Source: Dehalococcoidia bacterium (GTDB taxonomy: Bacteria; Chloroflexota; Dehalococcoidia; UBA3495). From it: a stretch of DNA of 8,674 nucleotides. The stretch lies in NCBI GenBank assembly GCA_002730485.1, contig PCAH01000020.1, forward strand, positions 1-8,674, read 5' to 3'. Made by a program: the position numbers and the translations under genes. The notes under the pieces are model-generated. The model did no database searches. It was given only the letters and a program-made list of their open reading frames with translations, and had not been told where the DNA came from. Of the stretch, positions 1-5,109 are shown piece by piece. Within the stretch, counting starts at the first letter, position 1, and each line of letters begins with the position of its first letter.

Positions 1-598
1 TATGGAACATATTATTAGAAGAATGAATAGAAATATGAATAGAAATATAGAGATAATGCCCACACCTATAGAAATAAGACCATTGCCCCCATTTTCCACG
101 ACACGGCACAGCACACGGCTGGTTCTCGCATCCTTTGGTTTCATTACCGCCGTCCAGTTGGGTCTTTTTCGTGTCGCACGACATGCCTCCGTTCGCGCTC
201 TGCTGTGTCACGTTGAATGTTCGCTTCTGTTCACCGGGTCCGCACGACTTGCCGGTCGGTGACACACACGCCCCCCACGCCCCCCACACCCCGTCGCAGT
301 CTTTCGCGGCCGGTAGAGGTGTTGTTCCTGCATCCGTTTCCACCGGTGCCGCGCCCGCGGGTAAGGCAGATCCCGCGGGCTCGGCCTCGGGGTCGGCCGC
401 TGACGCGGCCTCTGGCACGGCCTCGGTGTCCTTTGCTGCGGGTAACGAGAGCGTGAGGCCGAGCTTCAGAAAATGCTTGTCGATGCCGAGCTCTATCAGT
501 TTTTTTGTGAGGCCTACGTCGAATCGTCCCTCGTTCTCCCCGTACAGGACCGCGGCGAAAGCCACCGTGATCACAAAGAGGAACGTGAATACGGCCAT
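1..598 (-). CDS. Secreted/membrane TSP1-domain protein, 3' end beyond the window
   Basis: ATG at 598 opens a frame that stays open to base 1, giving at least 199 residues. Residues 1-19 look like a signal peptide (MAVFTFLFVITVAFAAVLY). An acidic, Ala/Pro-rich linker follows (about 59-99). Residues about 101-166 match a thrombospondin type 1 repeat: C101, W105-x2-W108, C111, C119-G-P-G, a KRTF strand, GG137-138, C141, C157, C162 and C166. Two N-glycosylation sequons (NVT at 129, NET at 152) fit a secretory-pathway protein. TSP1 domains usually bind glycans or proteins at cell surfaces, so a virion-surface or host-adhesion role is inferred. After residue 174 the frame turns into an unconvincing tail, while the next frame encodes a strong transmembrane helix. 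A frameshift or indel near 77-103 is likely (see findings). The start lies 28 bp after the stop of the upstream gene, with an A/T-rich leader. The domain call is firm; the 3' structure is not. Confidence 0.8.
   Translation of the reverse strand, partial: MAVFTFLFVITVAFAAVLYGENEGRFDVGLTKKLIELGIDKHFLKLGLTLSLPAAKDTEAVPEAASAADPEAEPAGSALPAGAAPVETDAGTTPLPAAKDCDGVWGAWGACVSPTGKSCGPGEQKRTFNVTQQSANGGMSCDTKKTQLDGGNETKGCENQPCAVPCRGKWGQWSYFYRCGHYLYISIHISIHSSNNMFH
25..48. repeat. 12-bp perfect tandem repeat, two copies
   Basis: The unit gaatagaaatat occurs at 25-36 and again at 37-48, with a partial copy before it. Read on the minus strand in the frame offset by one from the TSP1 frame it encodes IFLFIFLF, the core of the predicted membrane helix. 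In the TSP1 frame itself it gives a Ser/His/Ile mixture. Confidence 0.9.
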
Positions 599-626
599 GA
601 CACGCTTTTATCAAACATCTAATAAT

Positions 627-1754
627 TTATTCACGGACTACCGCTGCCTCATTTTGTATGTCACTTCCGAAGATCTGCTGTAGCGTATTGCGTACCGTCA
701 TGGGCATCACCACCTTCTCAGGATAAGTCGTATCCGGCGCTAGAGCTTCATGCGTGGCGATGATACTATCGCGAGAACGGTCTCGGTGCAAGGCATCACC
801 GACATCCCGGTCGTACATTTCCAGAACCTCCTTCTGGGCCTGTTCGATGCCTCGTTTGTGCGCGACATCAAGCGCGCGTTCAGCGTCGCGTACCGTCTTC
901 TCGATGGTTGTGAACACTCGATGCCGAACGGCACCGATCCCGACGAGTTCACTTTCCAGACCAAGAGCACGCTTCAGCATCGTCGTAGCTATATTTCTTG
1001 TAGCATCCGTAGCAGAAAGCGTCTTGTACGACGATGAAGGGGCGTCTAGTCGCTCCAGAATGCGGCGAACTGTCGTGGTGCGGTCCCGGACGAGGTCTGT
1101 GTATCTTTGGGTACCCGTCTTTGCCTCCGCGAGACGCTGGTCTATCCTGCGTATGTCCTCCATGTCAACCTGCTGACCGACGTCCACCGTATCCATCGGG
1201 GAGCTGCCGGAGGTTTCCGGCGCGTTGCTGGTGGCAGACAAAAATCGCATGATGCGCGTGGACAGTGCGGTCCTGTCGTCCACCAGAAAAGAAGGCTGGC
1301 TGCTGGAGAGCGTTTCGATCGTACGCTTCCACTCCTTTTCCAGACTGTCCAGTACTATTCCAGTCGCGGAGGATCGATCCGCAGCACGCCGATTAAACTC
1401 CTCGACGTGCGGTCCCGGTGCTCTTCGTATCGCATTCCGCTCGGCATCTGATGCCGCGTTGAGCGCGTCGTATTTCTCCCTCCAGTGGCGCGTAGCCACA
1501 GAGAATGAGTGCAGGACGTGCTTGTCAGCAGGTCCGGGTGCTACCGAGTCACCACCTGACGCAGAGAGTGCGTGTGCCATGCCCGCCTCGTCGTTTTTGA
1601 CGAAGGCGACTAGAAAAGCCCTCGCGAGCGCAGCGGGGTCTGACTGCGACGGCGGCGACGTCAGGTTCTGTTCCTCCCGTGGTGATTCGGACGGATCGGT
1701 CACGATACCAAGGTCCTGTTCAAGTTTTCGGATGGCATCTTCTCTGTCGTCCAT
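627..1754 (-). CDS. Hypothetical helical protein, 375 aa
   Basis: I do not recognise the family. The frame is open further upstream to a TTG at 1772, but the first ATG is at 1754, so I start there; it is preceded by an A-rich leader (gaagaaagatacaaaa). The protein is soluble-looking, with no signal peptide or membrane segment and only sparse cysteine. A charged N-terminus (MDDREDAIRKLEQDL) leads into a Pro/Ser-rich stretch at about 20-40. Long amphipathic, Arg/Glu-rich helices occupy roughly 40-60, 80-150, 195-240 and 250-330, so coiled-coil or oligomeric behaviour is plausible. It lies in the same orientation as the TSP1 gene downstream (28-bp gap) and overlaps the 3' end of the small zinc-binding gene upstream by 35 bp. 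The long ORF antisense to it (1225-1809) has no features and is a shadow. A structural or regulatory viral role is possible, but nothing in the sequence decides it. Confidence 0.75.
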   Translation of the reverse strand: MDDREDAIRKLEQDLGIVTDPSESPREEQNLTSPPSQSDPAALARAFLVAFVKNDEAGMAHALSASGGDSVAPGPADKHVLHSFSVATRHWREKYDALNAASDAERNAIRRAPGPHVEEFNRRAADRSSATGIVLDSLEKEWKRTIETLSSSQPSFLVDDRTALSTRIMRFLSATSNAPETSGSSPMDTVDVGQQVDMEDIRRIDQRLAEAKTGTQRYTDLVRDRTTTVRRILERLDAPSSSYKTLSATDATRNIATTMLKRALGLESELVGIGAVRHRVFTTIEKTVRDAERALDVAHKRGIEQAQKEVLEMYDRDVGDALHRDRSRDSIIATHEALAPDTTYPEKVVMPMTVRNTLQQIFGSDIQNEAAVVRE

Positions 1755-1938
1755 TTTTGTATCTTTCTTCAATCAATGGATAATTTGGGCGGTCCCCGCC
1801 ACGGTGTGATCTTCGGCGGCAGTAAACGCATTGGAACGTGCCCGAGTTTTTTTCCGCAACGTGGTATGTCGGTGCCCCGCATCCGCAAAAACCCCACCAT
1901 CCTCCCGCAATACAGACGGTACAGCGGGGTGACGACAT
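1720..1938 (-). CDS. Small cysteine-rich putative zinc-binding protein, 72 aa
   Basis: The ORF runs from ATG 1938 to a stop at 1720. It contains C6-x2-C9, then WWGF followed by C18-G-C20-G, then C37-x2-C40 after an aromatic (FQCVYC), and ends in an Arg/Lys-rich tail. Paired CxxC/CxC knuckles 17-28 residues apart are typical of zinc ribbons or treble-clef fingers, with four to six possible ligands including H26. The basic tail would suit nucleic-acid binding. Its function is unknown. It fills the gap between the 375-aa gene and the F-box-like gene, which would otherwise be about 200 bases empty in a very dense region. Its last 35 bases overlap the start of the 375-aa gene in another frame. It is divergent from the F-box-like gene across 20 bp. 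Another minus-strand frame here (1773-2000) lacks the ordered cysteine pairs and was rejected. Confidence 0.6.
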   Translation of the reverse strand: MSSPRCTVCIAGGWWGFCGCGAPTYHVAEKNSGTFQCVYCRRRSHRGGDRPNYPLIEERYKNGRQRRCHPKT

Positions 1939-1958
1939 TTGTTAGTTGTACATAAACA
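1939..1958. promoter_or_regulatory. 20-bp divergent intergenic spacer, probable bidirectional promoter
   Basis: This A/T-rich spacer (12 of 20 bases on the visible strand are A or T, in runs) separates two start codons facing away from each other. It contains GTACATAAAC on the plus strand, i.e. GTTTATGTAC on the minus strand. A close relative, GTTTACATGTAC, sits in the other divergent spacer at 3981-3992. Both spacers also carry CTAACA on the strand leading to the small cysteine-rich gene. The spacer is so short that promoter elements would have to extend into the coding regions. Confidence 0.4.
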
Positions 1959-2342
1959 ATGGCGTTTGGCGCAGTCCCGAACGAAGTGTGGCAGGAACAT
2001 CTGTCACCACATCTGCTGTGCGACCTTCAGATATCAGCATGCTCGCGTCATCTGCGCCACGCCGTTTTTCCGCTGAACGTATACCGGATCGCCCGGTCAA
2101 AAGTCGTCCTTGGCTGCACGGAACAGTCCTTTAGAATCGGCATGATGTCGAACTGGCTGGAGAAGCGATCCTGTGCGGATTCCGGGTGCACAGGACGAAG
2201 ACAGCTCGTTATTGACCTGCGACAGGAGGGTCGCCGGGGCCTGTTAGTGGGCCCGTACTGTCGTGCGTGTGAGTCCATGTGGTACGACGATCCATGTCCG
2301 CATCGGCCCACGCAGGCGGCCGTCGGTAATATTCTCTGTTGA
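1959..2342 (+). CDS. F-box-like protein with cysteine-rich C-terminus, 127 aa
   Basis: Residues 5-38 fit an F-box: a VPNEVW opening (compare the common LPxEV), a Leu-rich helix (HLSPHLLCDL), then an ACSRHLR segment where F-boxes carry VSRxWR, and a Pro at 38. F-box proteins recruit targets to SCF ubiquitin ligases through Skp1, and several giant viruses encode them. The C-terminal half has no recognised substrate-binding repeat. Instead it carries C72-x4-C77, then C101-x2-C104 and C113-P-H115, a plausible zinc site. If both readings hold, the zinc domain would be the substrate-binding part and the protein would redirect host ubiquitination; that is inference. It starts at an ATG with A at -3 (acaATGG) and is followed 13 bp later by the membrane-protein start, so the two may be co-expressed. 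The F-box match is by eye on a weakly conserved motif. Confidence 0.6.
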   Translation: MAFGAVPNEVWQEHLSPHLLCDLQISACSRHLRHAVFPLNVYRIARSKVVLGCTEQSFRIGMMSNWLEKRSCADSGCTGRRQLVIDLRQEGRRGLLVGPYCRACESMWYDDPCPHRPTQAAVGNILC

Positions 2343-2355
2343 AACAAAAGAAAAG

Positions 2356-3384
2356 ATGATTGCAAATCTGAATCGTACTATCGAGTGCATTACGCTCGTC
2401 GATGACGAAGAGAGTACATTATCGGAAGCCGATCGACTGCCGGCCGATGGTGCTGGGCTATGGGAAGACGGGCAAGAAGATGGACGACGTGATCAAGGGG
2501 GCACGCAAGACGATCTTCAACGCGATCAAATAAAGGCACTGCTTCAGAAATCCCAATGCGGCAGTTATCCGGGCAAGCGCAAATTGGCGGCACTTGTTGT
2601 AACACTCGCCTTCCTGCTCATAGTTGCCGCTGTGGAATTGCTAATGATACGCACTGTACTCCACACAAACAAAGACCTCCATCCGAAATGCGAGCTGCCC
2701 ACGTGTCGTAAACCGGACAAGACCATATTCGAATTCGAAGAAGTAAGCGGCAAGTGGACTGTCAATATAATGAACCTGTTGCGCGGCAAGTGGACTATCG
2801 ATATACTGAACCTGTTACGCACAGCAAACGGTTTGATCATAATAGCCAGTATGATCGCGCCGCTTCTTCTTGTGCACTACCCTCTCGCGCTTGCGATAAA
2901 GGATGCGGTCCAAGAATTTGTGCAGGCCATGACACCCATCGAATGGGTCATCGTCGGCATCGTAGTGGTTAAACTTGGTGCGAAGAAGATCAGATCATGG
3001 GATTTCGCGCAGCCCACCTTCGCTGATCAAGTCAAGTTGAGCGACCCGTACGTGCTGCTTTCGTTGCTGGTCATTGCGACGACAGTGACACAGGCGATTC
3101 TGACTGTAGCACGTTACCGTTCGGACCACTTTGATATCAAACTGTCGGACGTCGCCACCAGCATGGCACGAGACATAACAAGAAATTTGCGGGTGGTCGC
3201 GAAAGAGAATGAAGCGGAGAACGCAAAAATACAAGAAGTGAGTCTCACCGAGTGTACCCGATTCGACATCCCTCTGATGCGAAAGTTGATGTATGCATCT
3301 GCTGGCACGTTCGCGGGGTCGGTGCTTATGACAACGACTCTGTTGGTGGTTACGCGCGTTAACGGTGGCGTCAGCATTATATAA
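2356..3384 (+). CDS. Multi-pass membrane protein, 342 aa
   Basis: I do not recognise the family. The frame extends upstream to a GTG at 2263, but that stretch lies over the F-box-like gene, so I start at ATG 2356, right after an A-rich leader (gaaacaaaagaaaag). The first 75 residues are hydrophilic and acidic, then Arg/Lys-containing. Hydrophobic helices are at about 77-99, 158-177, 196-208 (weaker), 232-252 and 312-334. The loop after the first helix has C112 and C117 and a 12-residue tandem duplication at 132-155 (GKWTVNIMNLLR / GKWTIDILNLLR). A charged region at about 255-305 is probably cytosolic and helical. The protein ends only eight residues after the last helix. A virion inner-membrane or host-membrane role is likely given the context, but no transporter, fusion or enzyme motif is visible. 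It converges on the HAD-like gene with 17 bp between stops. Confidence 0.8.
   Translation: MIANLNRTIECITLVDDEESTLSEADRLPADGAGLWEDGQEDGRRDQGGTQDDLQRDQIKALLQKSQCGSYPGKRKLAALVVTLAFLLIVAAVELLMIRTVLHTNKDLHPKCELPTCRKPDKTIFEFEEVSGKWTVNIMNLLRGKWTIDILNLLRTANGLIIIASMIAPLLLVHYPLALAIKDAVQEFVQAMTPIEWVIVGIVVVKLGAKKIRSWDFAQPTFADQVKLSDPYVLLSLLVIATTVTQAILTVARYRSDHFDIKLSDVATSMARDITRNLRVVAKENEAENAKIQEVSLTECTRFDIPLMRKLMYASAGTFAGSVLMTTTLLVVTRVNGGVSII
2749..2820 (+). repeat. 36-bp in-frame tandem duplication, two copies
   Basis: Copies at 2749-2784 and 2785-2820 share 32 of 36 bases. The four differences give three conservative amino-acid changes (V/I, N/D, M/L) and one silent change, so the copies have diverged under apparent protein-level constraint. 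Each encodes an amphipathic 12-mer beginning GKWT and ending NLLR, just ahead of the second membrane helix. Confidence 0.92.
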
Positions 3385-3401
3385 GAACACTCCCCGGCGC
3401 A

Positions 3402-3977
3402 CTAGCCGCGACACATACCCTCGTTCCGAAGAAAGCGTAGCTTAGATGTGCGTCCACTGTACCGGATCCATTCTGGTTTCGTTCCGCCGGCGAAACGCAA
3501 CACTCTCCTGAAAAACGCAGGGTTCGTTTTTGCGGCAGGGTTTTTTGTGAGAACGTAGTACGGTACGTTATGCGCATGCAGCGTGCGAAACATTTCCTGC
3601 ATGCCTCGCATCCGGAACCACCCCCCCATCAGCATCTCCGCCGCAGCGCGGGGATGCATGTTAGGATCGACACCGTCGAACTGCGTCAGCGTCTGGTCCC
3701 AGTCGAAGACCACGTATTTCGGCCGCGTAGCCACAACCATCGCGGCCACCTCCACCGGGTCAACACCGCCGCTCGGGTTGTACCATCGCAGGATATCAGA
3801 CTTACGGAGGTCCGCTCGTGCGTGCGGGCGCACAAGAGACATCAGATGCCTAATGTTAGCACGATGATTTCTCCGCGGACTGACTGCGACCCCCACAGGC
3901 CTGATCTTCGGACATTCCTGTGTGTGATTAGCGAAATTAGACGTCTGGTCATCGAAAAACAGTGGTGGGCCTCGCAT
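3402..3977 (-). CDS. HAD-superfamily hydrolase-like protein, apparently circularly permuted
   Basis: This 191-aa protein carries all four HAD motifs, but in the order IV-I-II-III. Motif IV is at 6-11 (LFFDDQ), followed by a helix and a strand (IRPVGVAV) as usually seen at a HAD C-terminus. Motif I is at 89-98 (VVFDWDQTLT: nucleophile D92, acid D94). Motif II is T144 (YYVLTKN) and motif III is K179 (RTSKLRFL), after which the protein stops at residue 191. A conventional HAD would place the FFDD strand just after that point. All catalytic residues are present, so phosphatase or phosphotransferase activity is plausible; the substrate is unknown. The ATG at 3977 sits immediately before the first strand. 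The frame upstream stays open only to a stop at 4023-4025 and has no further ATG. It is divergent from the 79-aa gene and convergent with the membrane-protein gene. HAD assignment is firm; permutation is my reading of motif order. Confidence 0.8.
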   Translation of the reverse strand: MRGPPLFFDDQTSNFANHTQECPKIRPVGVAVSPRRNHRANIRHLMSLVRPHARADLRKSDILRWYNPSGGVDPVEVAAMVVATRPKYVVFDWDQTLTQFDGVDPNMHPRAAAEMLMGGWFRMRGMQEMFRTLHAHNVPYYVLTKNPAAKTNPAFFRRVLRFAGGTKPEWIRYSGRTSKLRFLRNEGMCRG

Positions 3978-4027
3978 GGCGTTTACATGTACTACCTTCT
4001 TTTTTTTGCCGCTAACACTTTTCTACC
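3978..4027. promoter_or_regulatory. 50-bp divergent intergenic spacer, probable bidirectional promoter
   Basis: The spacer lies between the HAD-like start (minus) and the 79-aa protein start (plus). It has an eight-T run at 4000-4007, the palindrome TACATGTA at 3984-3991 inside GTTTACATGTAC, and CTAACA at 4012-4017. The first and last are shared with the spacer at 1939-1958. No TATA box is obvious. The T-run could serve as an early-type A/T-rich element for either gene. Confidence 0.4.
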
Positions 4028-4267
4028 ATGGGGTGCGGCGGATCTCGCACAGCCTACGCGGTGGCCGTCGCCCATCCCCCGGACGTCGCCGCCGTTGTTA
4101 TCGATATTCGTCCCGAGACGGAGAGCCGCCGCGGTCGCTGCACATACGGATCCTGCCCGTGCCCCTGCTTCGCGCTGATGCGGCCGGCTTCGGCAGGTCG
4201 TATCTGCCAGAACTGCGCCCACGGTGAGGTTTGGCACGCTCGATTGAATAATGTGAGTGCACCATAA
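4028..4267 (+). CDS. Small acylated cysteine/histidine-rich protein, 79 aa
   Basis: The N-terminus MGCGGS fits an N-myristoylation signal (Gly2, Ser6) with a neighbouring Cys3 that could be palmitoylated, so the protein is predicted to sit on membranes. The C-terminal half is cysteine-rich: C38, C43, C45-x-C47, then C60-x2-C63-x-H65-x4-H70, a spacing that suits one or two zinc ions. The segment between (about 10-36) is plain and partly hydrophobic. I do not know a named family. The start has a good eukaryotic context (accATGGG). The stop is 7 bp before the ATG of the packaging ATPase, so the two genes probably form one expression unit. A role at the assembly membrane is an inference from acylation plus position. 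Two other frames across this stretch (3976-4227 plus, 3992-4333 minus) show no such ordered motifs. Confidence 0.65.
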   Translation: MGCGGSRTAYAVAVAHPPDVAAVVIDIRPETESRRGRCTYGSCPCPCFALMRPASAGRICQNCAHGEVWHARLNNVSAP

Positions 4268-4274
4268 AGGTGCT

Positions 4275-5108
4275 ATGGCCGGAAGGCTGCGAATCAAACG
4301 CTGGGACCCAGCCTCGATGCTGAAACCGACCAATACGGTATTGCTGATAGGGAAGAGGGGGTCCGGGAAGAGTATCCTGATGCGTGATCTCGCGTACCGG
4401 CTCCATCAAACCGGGCAGGTCCATTTCGCCGCTGGGTTTTCACCGACCGAGGACACCCAAGGAAGTTTCGGACAGTTCCTGCCTTCCTCAGCGATCCACG
4501 AGGACTACGACGAGGGGGTGGTCTCTGACATCATGCGCGCGCAAAAAAAGCAGTGGCGGCGGGGCCACGGAAGCAACATGGTACTGTTCATGGACGACAT
4601 CATGTACAACAAGTCGGTGCTGAAGACCAAGGTGATCCGCGAGCTGTTTCTCAACGGGCGACATCGTCATGTGGGTCTCGTCCTCGCCGCACAGTACTGC
4701 ATGGACCTCGGACCGGAACTGCGCAGCAACTTGGATGTCGTCATATGCTGTCGCGAGAGCATCAAATCCAACCGAGAAAAGCTCTACAAGAACTTCTTCG
4801 GGCTTTTCGGCACGTACGAGGAGTTCTCCCGCACGATGGATGCCACGACATCGAACTACGAGTGCCTCGTGCTTATCAACAACGTAGCATCGAACGACAT
4901 ATCGAAGTGCATATTCTGGTACAAGGCGGACCCGAACGTACCGCAGTTCCGCATCGGATGTGACCGTTTCTGGAGGCTGCACCGCAGCTACATGGTCGAG
5001 GAAGGCGAGGCCGCGGAGTGCAACACCATCCGGGAGACCGGGCAGACCATCGGTGGCGCAGCGCAGACCGTTGCCGAAGTTTCCAAAGACGATGAAGACT
5101 TGTTCTGA
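4275..5108 (+). CDS. A32-type viral genome-packaging ATPase
   Basis: The 277-aa protein belongs to the FtsK/HerA-related packaging ATPases of nucleocytoplasmic large DNA viruses, typified by vaccinia A32, which drive DNA into preformed capsids. Walker A is at 26-33 (GKRGSGKS) and Walker B at 102-108 (MVLFMDD). The family's NGRH block follows at 127-130, then Q140 in LAAQYCMDLGPELRSNLD with R150 as a candidate arginine finger. Next come the SNREKLYKNFFGLF block (165-178) and the YECLVLINN and IFWYKAD blocks near 195-219. Length is normal for the family. The frame extends to a GTG at 4257, but ATG 4275 (ctATGGCC) is the sensible start. The C-terminal 40 residues are variable and acidic. It follows the 79-aa gene by 7 bp, and its stop lies one base from the stop of the large convergent gene. 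The long antisense ORF at 4488-5330 is a shadow of its codon bias. Confidence 0.95.
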   Translation: MAGRLRIKRWDPASMLKPTNTVLLIGKRGSGKSILMRDLAYRLHQTGQVHFAAGFSPTEDTQGSFGQFLPSSAIHEDYDEGVVSDIMRAQKKQWRRGHGSNMVLFMDDIMYNKSVLKTKVIRELFLNGRHRHVGLVLAAQYCMDLGPELRSNLDVVICCRESIKSNREKLYKNFFGLFGTYEEFSRTMDATTSNYECLVLINNVASNDISKCIFWYKADPNVPQFRIGCDRFWRLHRSYMVEEGEAAECNTIRETGQTIGGAAQTVAEVSKDDEDLF

Positions 5109-5109
5109 T

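Noticed and set aside
135..683. 182-codon plus-strand ORF, and a 127-codon minus-strand ORF at 231-614
   Set aside because: Both are shadows of the TSP1 frame. The minus-strand one is Arg/Gly-rich and starts at TTG. Neither has a domain, whereas the frame from ATG 598 has a signal peptide and TSP1 cysteines.
1225..1809. 194-codon plus-strand ORF opposite the 375-aa gene
   Set aside because: Ser/Arg-rich low-complexity translation with no domain. The minus-strand frame is longer and ends neatly before the next gene.
2263..2355. N-terminal extension of the membrane protein from GTG 2263
   Set aside because: It lies out of frame over the F-box-like gene's cysteine-rich end, uses a non-ATG start, and a good ATG with an A-rich leader exists at 2356.
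3570..4178. 202-codon plus-strand ORF antisense to the HAD-like gene
   Set aside because: Its protein is Arg/His/Pro-rich and featureless, while the opposite strand holds all HAD catalytic motifs. It also overlaps the 79-aa gene.
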